A DNA stretch of 64,000 nucleotides from assembly GCA_964036275.1 (NCBI GenBank), contig OZ038433.1:28379485-28443484 (forward strand). The letters are read 5' to 3'. Below are positions 1 through 9,713 of the stretch, in pieces. A program made the translations under genes and the position numbers. Numbering within the stretch: position 1 is the first letter of the stretch; the number at the start of each line of letters is the position of its first letter. Below the pieces are notes generated by a model. The model was not told the origin of the DNA. It did no database searches and saw only the letters and a program-made list of their open reading frames with translations. This DNA comes from Litoditis marina. Its lineage: Eukaryota > Nematoda > Chromadorea > Rhabditida > Rhabditidae.

Positions 1-4
1 TTAA

Positions 5-325
5 ATCAAACCCAAGTTTTCTCTACCACTTTTCAGTGGCGGTCAATATTACAGCGAATTCTCAAATTTACCTAGGGTTGTTCCCCCGAAATCCCCCTCA
101 AACCTCAAACTAGAAGAACTGAGGAACTTCCGAGGCCAAGAACCAATTCACGGTTTCTGCCCACCAGTTATAGCTTTGACTATAGCTCTCCATCCTTATC
201 TAAGGGAATCGTACGGTAGCAAATACCGCACGGTTATCATTGCTGATAATGGTTTTACAACACCACCGAAACCCTTCCTAGACGACAACCATCTGGTTGT
301 AAATCCCCGCTGGCAATATCAGTAA
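5..325 (+). CDS. C-terminal part of an unknown protein upstream of gag
   Basis: An open frame follows the stop codon at 2-4 and runs for 106 codons to TAA (323-325), backed by a TAG directly after it. The composition looks like protein: Pro-rich at first (VVPPKSP), then an ordered stretch with HGFCPP, YLRESYG and RTVIIADNG, ending in NPRWQYQ. It contains no Met near its start, so the beginning (or an upstream exon) must lie left of the window or be joined by splicing. I recognise no family. It sits 0.9 kb before gag, and no copy of the 3' LTR (14275-14635) separates the two, so it probably belongs to the same giant element as an extra 5' gene. It could instead be a flanking gene or a chance open frame. 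Confidence 0.4.
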   Translation: MKPKFSLPLFSGGQYYSEFSNLPRVVPPKSPSNLKLEELRNFRGQEPIHGFCPPVIALTIALHPYLRESYGSKYRTVIIADNGFTTPPKPFLDDNHLVVNPRWQYQ

Positions 326-1225
326 TAGACCCCACCCATCTAAAATTCAATTATCATTACTGAGTGTCATAAGGAAAGGTGACCAACCTACTACTTTCTT
401 CTCGTTTCTTGTTCAATCCACTTTGATAATTTTCCCTCAGCAACTAGTAACGACTTCGGACTGTTTAAAACACCATAAGTGTTTCCCCTGAAAAAATAGT
501 ACTTTCAAATAGTCCCTTTCTTCATCGCGTTAACATACCTAACAACCAGTGTTATCCCATTCTATTTTACTCTCATACATTACACAGTCCCCGTAAATAT
601 GCGAATATACTTCTTTTCTTTTAGGACAACTCTTTGTCCCCAAGCTTGCCAGCATCCAGTGTCCGACAAGGACCAAAGGTAAGACATGCGAAAAACTCGG
701 TCGAACCACCATGTTTTCCCCTTGACACTTTCCATACCTAACGTTTAACAATAGTTTTTTAGCTTCCAGCCCTCAGAGCCAACCCGTCGCCTCGCGCCAC
801 GGAAGAGACCACACAAGGACCACACTAACCGGTAACAACATCCACTCTTTAACTAGAGAAACTTAAATGTTGAAAAACAAATGTATATAGCGTACCTTTT
901 GCTCAACTTTCCTTCCCACGATACACATCCTTTCACCCGAAAAGATTATTCTTCACTTGAAAGAATCAGTCACCATTCAACGAAAGAGAACCTGAAAAAA
1001 AAACTCACAGGTTATAGCATTCGATTTTTTCAAACAATCTTTTTTTACACAACGGACTATTTCCAGTCCTCCGATTCCCGCCTGCTACCCAGCCGCGGAC
1101 GAAAGAGAAGCCCAGCTTCCAAAAAGGTACGAACGTTTACGTTTATAGTCTTTCTACACCCCATTCTTTTTTTTTTCTCTTTCCGAACTTTTTCTCTCTC
1201 TTACTCTCAACACGGTGGATATCAC
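326..1225 (+). other. Leader upstream of gag with candidate splice donors
   Basis: This stretch is pyrimidine-rich and has no convincing gene. The gag frame is open from 881, but that segment (residues 1-115 of the longer reading) is dominated by Phe/Ser/Lys runs and hydrophobic patches, which is more like leader than Gag. Two good 5' splice donors are visible: AAAG/GTAAGA with GT at 679-680, and AAAAAG/GTACGA with GT at 1127-1128. These are candidate leader donors for spliced mRNAs of the downstream accessory ORFs, whose ATGs directly follow acceptors. A weak acceptor (TTTTCCCTCAG) lies near 440. No primer-binding site or LTR was recognised. Confidence 0.4.
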
Positions 1226-4144
1226 ATGGTAGAAACCCGGAGACAAAAGAGAGAACGAGAAAACCCAGACATCGAATCAACTTCGGTATCTAGCTCCAAT
1301 ACTCAACGAGTATCTAGAACTAAGGACACACAGCCAACCAAAAGACCAGCAAAAACATCTGAAAACAAAGTAACTCCAGTAGTATCATCTGATACAACCC
1401 CTGCTACCAGCTGGTCTTTAGTGCTCAACATTCCGTCCACACCTCAAAGTTCAGAGAACCTTTCCACACCTCAAAACCAAACTAACTCTCAATCGAATAG
1501 CGAAACAAGAGGTAACACGAACTGGGGATTCGAATCTGATTTTTACACACCAAACACTGGTTTAGAGGTAGAGTCACCCCCTCGTGACGAGTCAAGTTTT
1601 GATCAAACTCTAGAGCAGTCTCTACTTACGATCGCAAATACTACTCGTCTGGCACATCACACCGCCACACCTCTCACGAGACTCTCTCAACCTAGACTAA
1701 ACTCGTCCGCGAGCCAAATCACAGCCAAAACAGTACCCACACTAACAGTTCCTAAGTCAGCTGGTTCTAAACCACTTTACCAACCTCTTACAAACACTAC
1801 CCCTAGATCTTTTACCCACCAAGCAAAAGTTTGGGCATCCAATTTCAAGTTTTACTCTTTTCCCTCTCCCAACCTTTTTACCAGAACAACAAGTTCTAGT
1901 AACCTCCCACAAAGAGGAAATAGACGGTCAAATAGTACGCTACCCAGCCCTGTGAACCCACCCTCCCCAATTGTAACACTTCCTGCCACACCTATAACGA
2001 CTATGTCAACAGGAACGGGTTCTACAAACCCACAAGCGCCCCCTCCACCACCCCATGTCGCCCCAGCGCCTATTGCCGCCAATGCTCCGCTCACCCCGCA
2101 GCAAATGGCACAGCAACTCCAGGCACTGCAGCAACAGTTTCAAAACCTGCAACCTCAACTACCCAATGTTCAGCAACCCCGGCAAAATATTTCCCCTATT
2201 CAAATAGCAAAGATCCTTGAGAATAGAATAAGCAAATTTAGCGGTGATGGAGAGGAGATTTTTGCCACTTGGCTGGAAAAATTCGTGGACGTACTAGAAA
2301 CGTTTGGGATTCCTACAGACAATGCCAAAATTCTCCTTCCCTTATACCTAATTGATGGGGCACGCGTCCATTACGATGCGATTCAGAATCGCCAAAACCT
2401 GACGTGGGCAGAGATCACAACTGAACTATGTAGAAAACTGAAAAACAACTTTCGCATAGAAAATGCCCGAGAGGAACTCTTTGACCTTTGCCAAGGGGCT
2501 GACACAGTCGGTCAATTTGCAAAGAAAATCAAAGAGAAGTGTCTAGTAGCTTATCAAGGTAGAGACCCTGCTGAAATAAGCAACAACCAAATAGTACACT
2601 TCCTCCGCGGACTAAGACCCGACATCCGAAGAACTCTTCGCAGATTAGATACTAACCCAACCACCTTTGAGGAGGCTATTCAAAAAGCTGAAAAGGAGGC
2701 ACGTATCTTAACTCAAGAGCAATTTGAACGTTTAGAACGTGATGAAAAAATCAACTCGATAGCTATCGAATCTAAACTCGAAAAGCTCGAACAAGAAATT
2801 CGAAACCAAATTAAGAGTTCTCGGAATCAAAAAAATAACAAACCTGACCAACCTCCTAATACAGGGAAAAATGACCATCAAAACCAAACTTTCTGGAATG
2901 GAAACCGTCCAAACTTCAATAAGCGAGATAACAACTTTCGATCTAACCAAAGGTCATTTGATGACCGACCCCCAAGGCAAAATAATGGTTACAACTCCAA
3001 TTATCGGGGTAACCAACCAAACGATAGAGGTAACCACCAATCGCAATCTCGCCCTCAAAACTGGGGAAATAGATCCTCGAATCAGTGGTCACCTCGAAAT
3101 GAGAACGGTTATTCGAATTATTATTCCAATCAGAACTCGAATAATTATTCCAACCGAAATTCGAATAATTACTCCAACCAAAATTGGAACAACTCTTCCA
3201 ACCAAAATTCGAATAACTACTCTAACAATGGGAACAACCACCCAGGGAACAGGAACCCACAATCCTATTCTAACCAAGGACAACGGTCCAATTCCCAAAA
3301 CGATCAAACTTACATCCGATCTTTTCCCGTACGAGGTAACTCACTCTCATACCCTCAAATGTATCTCTGCATAGCGCTTCTAGTTTTATGTGGTTTTACA
3401 TCCGCAACCAACCATGGACTCACGGAATTCCAGATTTGCGGTTTCCATCAAAACGGTGTTCTTTACCGTCCTCCAAAAATGATAACGTCCCCTATCCATC
3501 TTAATGATCATACCCTTCTCACTCCCCTCAAAGCGATAATGTATACTGAAAACAGTAATGGATTTGAAATTAGAGCCACGAGATGTTTTATGACACCAAT
3601 TTTGATCAAAATCAATGTTTCCTTCCTTCGGTTTGGAGTAACGACTGAAGTAACATACCAAACGACAAGAGCGATCTCTCGTGAGGAATGTATTCAAGCC
3701 CGAAACTCAGGAACAATCGACGGAAAACTTTTGAAAACAGTAGCTTCTGGCATAAAACAAACCGAATTCGATATACCTACTACCGGTGAATTACCCTGGT
3801 TCGGAGAACAAACTCTAATCAGGAAAATTTATACCACAGAGGATAGTATTCTCACATCTTTAGATGGAATTCACATCTCCTCACCACTAGGAGACACTAG
3901 CGCATGCAAATTAACGGATGACTCTTGCAAAAGAGAAACTTACACCATTGTTTGGGACAAAATTATCGTACAACCCTGGTGCAAATTCAAGAAACTAGCA
4001 GAATATGATGCCCTGGTTACACCGACTCACATAGCTGTACCAGACACAGCTAGTATCTTTGAATTTGAATCCGATTACGAACATACGAACCAAGTGACTC
4101 AATTCTGTGAAATGCCAAATAGCTATCTGACTAAAGAGAACTGA
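1226..4144 (+). CDS. gag: Gag polyprotein of a Ty3/gypsy-like element, fused in frame to the N-terminal half of an Env-like glycoprotein
   Basis: I chose ATG 1226 because the protein there begins with a basic Gag-like segment (MVETRRQKRERE); the frame itself is open from 881. The N-terminal 320 residues are low-complexity Ser/Thr/Pro with a PPPPP run and a QQLQALQQQ stretch. Residues about 325-495 form a retrotransposon-Gag capsid domain (FATWLEKF, LPLYLIDGA, FLRGLRPDIRR). A basic, Asn/Gln/Tyr-rich region with many YSNQN-like repeats follows (about 545-700). No CCHC zinc knuckle is present. At residue 712 (nt 3359) a signal-peptide-like run starts (MYLCIALLVLCGFTSA), followed by about 245 residues of Cys-containing ectodomain. 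Translation ends at TGA 4142-4144, and the glycoprotein appears to continue in another frame in the next ORF. The capsid assignment is firm; the signal peptide is strong; the function of the ectodomain is inferred. Confidence 0.85.
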   Translation: MVETRRQKRERENPDIESTSVSSSNTQRVSRTKDTQPTKRPAKTSENKVTPVVSSDTTPATSWSLVLNIPSTPQSSENLSTPQNQTNSQSNSETRGNTNWGFESDFYTPNTGLEVESPPRDESSFDQTLEQSLLTIANTTRLAHHTATPLTRLSQPRLNSSASQITAKTVPTLTVPKSAGSKPLYQPLTNTTPRSFTHQAKVWASNFKFYSFPSPNLFTRTTSSSNLPQRGNRRSNSTLPSPVNPPSPIVTLPATPITTMSTGTGSTNPQAPPPPPHVAPAPIAANAPLTPQQMAQQLQALQQQFQNLQPQLPNVQQPRQNISPIQIAKILENRISKFSGDGEEIFATWLEKFVDVLETFGIPTDNAKILLPLYLIDGARVHYDAIQNRQNLTWAEITTELCRKLKNNFRIENAREELFDLCQGADTVGQFAKKIKEKCLVAYQGRDPAEISNNQIVHFLRGLRPDIRRTLRRLDTNPTTFEEAIQKAEKEARILTQEQFERLERDEKINSIAIESKLEKLEQEIRNQIKSSRNQKNNKPDQPPNTGKNDHQNQTFWNGNRPNFNKRDNNFRSNQRSFDDRPPRQNNGYNSNYRGNQPNDRGNHQSQSRPQNWGNRSSNQWSPRNENGYSNYYSNQNSNNYSNRNSNNYSNQNWNNSSNQNSNNYSNNGNNHPGNRNPQSYSNQGQRSNSQNDQTYIRSFPVRGNSLSYPQMYLCIALLVLCGFTSATNHGLTEFQICGFHQNGVLYRPPKMITSPIHLNDHTLLTPLKAIMYTENSNGFEIRATRCFMTPILIKINVSFLRFGVTTEVTYQTTRAISREECIQARNSGTIDGKLLKTVASGIKQTEFDIPTTGELPWFGEQTLIRKIYTTEDSILTSLDGIHISSPLGDTSACKLTDDSCKRETYTIVWDKIIVQPWCKFKKLAEYDALVTPTHIAVPDTASIFEFESDYEHTNQVTQFCEMPNSYLTKEN

Positions 4145-5760
4145 AACACGACGAATTCCTAGTTGATCACATTCTATCTAATTCAGCTAGGAAATATAAA
4201 AGGGACACGTTCTCAGTACAAGATTCAAATGGTCGCACATCACACTACCACCAAATTCCAATTATTACCACACCCTTGGTCATGCGAATGTTCACTACAC
4301 CATCACAACAACCACCTCGATTCACAACGAGGCCGATCAGTGACCACAGAATACTTAGGGAAATCCATCATTGGAACGTAACTAATAGGTTGTTAAGTAG
4401 TATGAACCACATATACGGAAATAATAACGAACAAATAATGGTCCTCAGAGCCATTCGCTATGCAGAGTATTGTACCTTACAACGTCGCCAATTCGATCAG
4501 ACAACACGAATTCGACCTCTGTCCTATAGCGAACAGTTCTTAGAACAAACCATTAGTTCTCCGACCGTGACAGATAAATTTGATAATTATCTCGACCGAG
4601 AATTCGGGTCAGCCAAGAGTAATTACCGAAACATCCACTCAAATAGTACTGGACCATATTTCAATGTGCCCCTACGAAATTACCACCCTGTAAGTGAACA
4701 GGAATATGTTAGACCAACCTCACCAGTACTGAATTCCAGGTCTCCCACCGGACCATCCCGATCCCGAACCATTCCAATCCCGAACAAACGAACAACCACC
4801 GACCGAACGAGTGAGTCTAGAATTCAACCAATAGTTTCAAACTTAACATTAGTAAAGAAAAATGTTCAACTAGCTGTGAATGATGCGCAAACTGGCATGG
4901 TAAACCAGAAGGAACAGGTACACACCAGCACCTCCTTCACTGCACAGCACGTTAGTAACACGGTTCAAATTTTCAACGAGATTAGCATGAAATACTGGTT
5001 GAAATGGACCACAGCCACCTCACTCCTAACTATTAATCCAACTATAGGTGCACGTTTCATATTTCAACGTGAAGATCTCATAGCTAAGTTTGCTGGTGAA
5101 GCACTACTGATATCTGACTGCACACCAGCAAACCCAACGGATTTTAATTGGAACCAACGCATTAACGATACTTGCTATGAGTTCATCCCAGTAACTGTTG
5201 ACAATACCACATGGTTTTGGAAACCGGGCACCCATGATCTTTTTGAGTCATCACCTAAATTACCATGCAATCAATGGGTTCCCCCAGTTTACACCGAAAA
5301 CCTCAAGTGGAGGACAATTTTGGGAGAAGTTGAAATTCACACCATACCTTTTCAACAACCGACAAAACGGAAACGTACAACCTCCGTAGCTACATCCCCA
5401 TTACTATACAAGCAGTTAGATGAATCACTGAACATCAATCTTTTCAAAAGATTATTCAGAGAATCAAGAAAACTATGGAACGACACAAAATGGTCGGATT
5501 TTTCGGATACACTTAGGAATAATACAGTCATCAATACTGTGGAAGAACTGTACGACACTACTTCCACGAAAATAAGTGACAGCATTACATCGATTTCTAA
5601 CTCGATACAAACCTACACGTATGCCATCATCCTAGTTCCCATCACATTCATAGTTCTTTTAGTCACTGCATATTGCGCCATCCGTTACATAATTATTCGG
5701 AAAACGACTAACTTTGTCTCAAAACGAACAATTGACCAATTAGACGGCTTAATAGATAGA
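3359..5760 (+). other. Env-like glycoprotein region placed between Gag and protease
   Basis: This region spans the junction of the two large ORFs. It opens with a signal-peptide-like segment at 3359 and carries scattered Cys in both halves. Two multibasic, furin-type motifs are present: RKYKR at 4189-4203 and KRKR at 5365-5376. Several N-glycosylation sequons occur, and a strongly hydrophobic anchor lies at about 5614-5700 (AIILVPITFIVLLVTAY), followed by a basic stop-transfer (RYIIIRK). That is the layout of a class I style, type I membrane glycoprotein. I do not recognise the family: the Cys-dense pattern of phlebovirus-type Gc, known from nematode BEL/Pao elements, is not apparent. Because the reading frame changes at about 4140, the full product needs a frameshift, splicing or another recoding event. 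The same membrane protein would be fused to protease-RT at its cytoplasmic side. Confidence 0.65.
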
Positions 5761-8700
5761 GCTACCCATCTACCACCATTACAAAATTTACGAGATCGTT
5801 TCGCTCAAGTGAATAATGTAACCACGGAAGCCCATGAACTAGATGAAATTCACATTCAGCCTACACGTATCGCACCTAGCTGCCCCCCAATTGAAAGAGA
5901 ACGCTATTTTATCCCGAAGATTTATGCCGTGATCTGTAATGTTGAAGGGAAAAGCAGCGCACTACCCTACATAGAAGCGAAACTGAATGGTACACGACAT
6001 AACTGTTTGTTGGATTCAGGAGCATCAGTATCCTACCTTGGGATCTCTACTTTGAAATCTTTGAATCTACCATCCTTGAACGACACTACCCCACGCACTG
6101 CTCGCACTGCAAATGGTTCAACTTTCCAGTTTCTAGCTAGTGCAGATATCCAAATTTCAATTGGTAGCCAGACCTTTTTACACACGTTCCAAATTTCCCC
6201 AGATGATTCATATCCAGCACCTGTACTATTAGGAGCAGATTTCATCCGAACTATGAACAAGGCAGGTCACAGGGTCTCACTTGATTTAGTTGACAACAAC
6301 GTTGAAATAGGAAATGTTAGAACACCTTTAATTCAAGTTAACAACGTAATCGAACCCAGTGCACATGGAACAAATCCACTTTCAGTACATTTGCTTGACA
6401 CCATCAAAATGGAAAAACAAACTGAGAACATCGTTCCAGTTCAAATTAGGAATAGGAACCTACGTGTAAACACAGAATTCCTCCTCGAGGATAATCATCG
6501 CGTAGACGAACAGATGTACCTCGTAGGACGCACGCTGGTCCATCCAGACTCATTGGGATTCTGCAACGTTATAATTACTAATCCTTCGAATAGTATCATC
6601 ACACTCTATCGAGATTCTAACATAGCGAACGCATTTCCTATTCCTACCAACGTGAACGATTTCGAACACCAAATTTCATATATCGATAACGCGAACATCT
6701 ATGTTCCACCAGAGGCTCACTGGGAAAACAACCTACCATCTTTCCCTCACCCCGAACCAAATAACTACGACATCGCAACCGAAGTCGATCTGTCCACATC
6801 TAATTTAACTAGACAGGAAAAAAATCAACTTGTTGACATAATTAGAGCGCATCAGAACGCCTTTGTAGGACCCGACGGACGTTTGGGCCATTACAACGGA
6901 CCCATTAGACACAGAATTGACCTACAACCAGATGCAAAAATACCCGCGGCAAAAATGTACCGTGTGCCTTTAGAAAAACGCGTTGAAATTGCTAAACAAA
7001 TTGACCAGATGCTGAAAGACGACATAATTTGTCCATCTGACTCTCCTTTCAGTGCACCAATAGTGCTAGTAAAGAAAGCAGATAAAACATCTTATCGTTT
7101 CACCATCGATTTTAGAGCTTTGAATGCGATCACGAAAAAATCCCAGTCAATTTTACCTAACATTCATGACATTGTCGACTTATGCGCTAACCAAGCCTTT
7201 TACACCACAATGGATTTTCAATCCGGCTTTCATCAGATACCAGTAGAAGAATCACACTGCGAACGAACAGCTTTCGCCGCCAGTTTTCTTGGAAATTTCC
7301 AATATAAGATGATGCCTCAAGGCCTAGCCCAAAGTCCAATGACATTTCAAAAAATCATGAACAAACTAGCAAAATCAATGCAAGCCAGAGTTTTCATCTA
7401 CGTAGACGACCTTATCATTACCTCCGAGACTGCCTCAGAACACCTCAAGGATATTGATCACGTTTTGAACCACATTGAAAACATAGGCATGAAACTCAAA
7501 GCGTCAAAATGCAAATTTGCTCAAACTGAAGTAAAATTTTTGGGGTTTATTTTATGTAGTGACGGAATCCGACCAAACCCGGAGAAAACGAAAGCTATCG
7601 CAAAATATCCAACACCTAAGAATATTACAGATATAAGAGCTTTCCTAGGAGTCACCTCATTTTTTCGCCGATTCGTACCACATTACGCTCAAATAGCAGC
7701 ACCTTTGATTGAACTCACTAAAAAAGACGTCCCATTTCTTTGGAGCGAAACTTGTGAAAATTCTTTGAAAGTTTTAAAAACTGCATTGACATCTGCACCC
7801 ATCCTTGTAGCGCCAAAACTTGGAAAACCGTTTGTGATTGAGACCGATGCATCCGCACTCGGAGTAGCAGGTGTTTTGAAACAAGGTGAACCTAACGATC
7901 TACGTGTCATAGCATACGCAAGCAGAACGTTGAATAAACACGAAGCACGCTACCCAGCTATTGAACTAGAGGCCTTAGGAATCGTTTTTGCAGTTAAAAA
8001 GTTCAAACCATATATTGATGGAGCAAAATGCACAATAATAACCGATCACTCACCTTTAAAATCACTTCTATTCCGTAAAGATCTCAGCAGTCGCTTGGCA
8101 CGCTACCAAATAACACTCCAGGAATTTGATATTGACATAATCTATCGTCCTGGAAAACAAAATCAGTTATGCGACGCCTTAAGCAGACATCTTCCCGAAA
8201 ATATCGAAACCATCGCCGCCATTCAGTCCGATCCTATCCTACCAATCAAAATATCACAAGCTGATATAAGGATCGAACAGAATAGCTGCTCATGGATTCA
8301 AGATATTAAGGAAAAGATAGCGAAATCTGATCGTACAGATGAACACACTCAACGTTACATAGTTATTGATGACATTTTATATCATCTGCCCGAAAGGAGA
8401 GACAAACCTCCCCAAATCGTATTACCAGAGACCTCTCAATTGAAGTTTGACATAATTCGTAACATGCATGAGTCAAATTTTGGGACCGCTCACTTAGGCA
8501 TCCAAAAGACGAAATCGGTCGTTACGAACCTTGCAATTTGGCGAAATATGATCGATGATGTAAAAATCGTCATTGCGAACTGCGCATCATGTCAAAGAAT
8601 TAAAGATCCTAACGCATATAGGAATTCAGCTCCTATGCAAAATTTTGAGGTCCCCCTTTCACCTTTCCAACGAGTTCATGCAGATTTTGTCGGTCCTTTA

Positions 8701-9495
8701 AAATTAACAACAAAAGGAAATCAATACATTTTTGTCATTGTAGACGCTTTCACAAAATTCGCAATTGCTGAACCACTAGCAGACCAACGTGCCATTACTA
8801 CCATCCAAACTATGGTTGATCGAGTAATATCACGTTTCGGCACCCCCGAAATTTTTATCACCGATCAGGGTAGCAATTTCACTAGCAAGTACTTCAAACA
8901 ATCGATGACTCTCATGAACATCAAACACGTCACGAGTGTGGCTTACCACCACCAAACGAATGGACTGGTGGAAAGATTCAATCGAACGCTAGAAGAATTA
9001 ATCGCTAATGACATTGATAAGGGTAGAGATGATTGGGATGAGAACATCCAACTCCTAGTACATGCTTACAACTCTTCGGAGAACGCTACAACTAAAATGA
9101 GCCCATTTTACTTGATGCATGGACGTGTTCCCCACTCACCCTTTGTTTCCGCATTGAACCACCCACAGATCCAATTTCGAGATCAAACGGATTATGTAGA
9201 GTATCTGAAAATGAATTTACAGCATGCATGGGAATACAATAAATTTACCATCACACAAGCACAGAAACAGCACAAAAAGCACTACGACACCAGGAACCGC
9301 ACTCAATTCACCCAATTCACAGTTGGAGAGAAAGTAGTCACACGGTTGAATAGAAGAACAAAAATCAACCCTATTTACGGTAAACCAGGTGTTATCGTCG
9401 TACTAGATTATCCGAATTTGACCATCGAAGATGAGAACGGCCATTTTAAGACATTTCATGCCAACCAGATCAAGAAGTTCCAAGAACTTCACTAA
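4135..9495 (+). CDS. pol: Env-like C-terminal half plus Pol (protease, reverse transcriptase, RNase H, integrase)
   Basis: The frame is open from 4135, overlapping the Gag stop by about 10 nt; the first ATG (4276) lies inside the glycoprotein part, so entry is probably by recoding or splicing. The order is: glycoprotein remainder and membrane anchor (to about 5700), short linker, aspartic protease with DSGA at 6013-6024, RT with YVDD at 7399-7410, RNase H (ETDAS near 7840, TDHSPL near 8040), and integrase. The integrase shows an HHCC zinc domain at about 8463-8600 and the D,D(35)E triad at codons 8683, 8863 and 8971. A GPY/F-like tail ends the protein. The order RT-RNaseH-integrase is that of Ty3/gypsy (Metaviridae). 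All catalytic motifs are intact and there is no internal stop over 5.3 kb, which suggests recent activity. The unusual part is the membrane glycoprotein fused upstream of protease. Confidence 0.9.
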   Translation, partial: RELKHDEFLVDHILSNSARKYKRDTFSVQDSNGRTSHYHQIPIITTPLVMRMFTTPSQQPPRFTTRPISDHRILREIHHWNVTNRLLSSMNHIYGNNNEQIMVLRAIRYAEYCTLQRRQFDQTTRIRPLSYSEQFLEQTISSPTVTDKFDNYLDREFGSAKSNYRNIHSNSTGPYFNVPLRNYHPVSEQEYVRPTSPVLNSRSPTGPSRSRTIPIPNKRTTTDRTSESRIQPIVSNLTLVKKNVQLAVNDAQTGMVNQKEQVHTSTSFTAQHVSNTVQIFNEISMKYWLKWTTATSLLTINPTIGARFIFQREDLIAKFAGEALLISDCTPANPTDFNWNQRINDTCYEFIPVTVDNTTWFWKPGTHDLFESSPKLPCNQWVPPVYTENLKWRTILGEVEIHTIPFQQPTKRKRTTSVATSPLLYKQLDESLNINLFKRLFRESRKLWNDTKWSDFSDTLRNNTVINTVEELYDTTSTKISDSITSISNSIQTYTYAIILVPITFIVLLVTAYCAIRYIIIRKTTNFVSKRTIDQLDGLIDRATHLPPLQNLRDRFAQVNNVTTEAHELDEIHIQPTRIAPSCPPIERERYFIPKIYAVICNVEGKSSALPYIEAKLNGTRHNCLLDSGASVSYLGISTLKSLNLPSLNDTTPRTARTANGSTFQFLASADIQISIGSQTFLHTFQISPDDSYPAPVLLGADFIRTMNKAGHRVSLDLVDNNVEIGNVRTPLIQVNNVIEPSAHGTNPLSVHLLDTIKMEKQTENIVPVQIRNRNLRVNTEFLLEDNHRVDEQMYLVGRTLVHPDSLGFCNVIITNPSNSIITLYRDSNIANAFPIPTNVNDFEHQISYIDNANIYVPPEAHWENNLPSFPHPEPNNYDIATEVDLSTSNLTRQEKNQLVDIIRAHQNAFVGPDGRLGHYNGPIRHRIDLQPDAKIPAAKMYRVPLEKRVEIAKQIDQMLKDDIICPSDSPFSAPIVLVKKADKTSYRFTIDFRALNAITKKSQSILPNIHDIVDLCANQAFYTTMDFQSGFHQIPVEESHCERTAFAASFLGNFQYKMMPQGLAQSPMTFQKIMNKLAKSMQARVFIYVDDLIITSETASEHLKDIDHVLNHIENIGMKLKASKCKFAQTEVKFLGFILCSDGIRPNPEKTKAIAKYPTPKNITDIRAFLGVTSFFRRFVPHYAQIAAPLIELTKKDVPFLWSETCENSLKVLKTALTSAPILVAPKLGKPFVIETDASALGVAGVLKQGEPNDLRVIAYASRTLNKHEARYPAIELEALGIVFAVKKFKPYIDGAKCTIITDHSPLKSLLFRKDLSSRLARYQITLQEFDIDIIYRPGKQNQLCDALSRHLPENIETIAAIQSDPILPIKISQADIRIEQNSCSWIQDIKEKIAKSDRTDEHTQRYIVIDDILYHLPERRDKPPQIVLPETSQLKFDIIRNMHESNFGTAHLGIQKTKSVVTNLAIWRNMIDDVKIVIANCASCQRIKDPNAYRNSAPMQNFEVPLSPFQRVHADFVGPLKLTTKGNQYIFVIVDAFTKFAIAEPLADQRAITTIQTMVDRVISRFGTPEIFITDQGSNFTSKYFKQSMTLMNIKHVTSVAYHHQTNGLVERFNRTLEELIANDIDKGRDDWDENIQLLVHAYNSSENATTKMSPFYLMHGRVPHSPFVSALNHPQIQFRDQTDYVEYLKMNLQHAWEYNKFTITQAQKQHKKHYDTRNRTQFTQFTVGEKVVTRLNRRTKINPIYGKPGVIVVLDYPNLTIEDENGHFKTFHANQIKKFQELH

Positions 9496-9584
9496 TCTTT
9501 GACATGGGTCACATCTCTCGCGTAGTTAATTAGTGTTACTAGTATAAAAAAAATTGTTTATAATGAATCTCTCATCTTACGAAA

Positions 9585-9607
9585 TGGAAAAAATAAATAC
9601 CTAATAA
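9585..9607 (+). terminator. Polyadenylation signals after pol
   Basis: AATAAA at about 9592 and a second overlapping TAATAAAT follow the pol stop by about 100 nt. They could end a gag-pol mRNA before the accessory genes, although a genomic RNA must read through to the 3' LTR. Confidence 0.3.
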
Positions 9608-9697
9608 ATTAGAATACAACCAAAACCCCCCAACAAAGTAGCTTTAACAATGTGCTTGTATCGTTTGCTTATCCCATGCTTAATGCTTATAACCCCG

Positions 9698-9713
9698 CTT
9701 TCCTTCCTTCAGA
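9698..9713 (+). promoter_or_regulatory. 3' splice acceptor directly before accessory ORF A
   Basis: A pyrimidine tract TTTCCTTCCTTCAG ends at 9712, and the ATG follows after one A. This matches the nematode acceptor consensus and decides the ATG at 9714. It could serve cis-splicing from the 5' leader or SL trans-splicing. Confidence 0.6.

Noticed and set aside
2732..3307. Minus-strand and shifted frames in the Asn/Gln-rich Gag region
   Set aside because: They are low-complexity shadows of the YSNQN repeats of Gag (Ile/Val/Arg-rich peptides) without start context or domains.
3330..5860. Intron that would remove Env and join Gag directly to Pol
   Set aside because: A donor-like GAG/GTAACT exists near 3332, but the best acceptors before protease (about 5859 and 5879) give the wrong phase, and the only phase-matched AG (5842) has a poor consensus.
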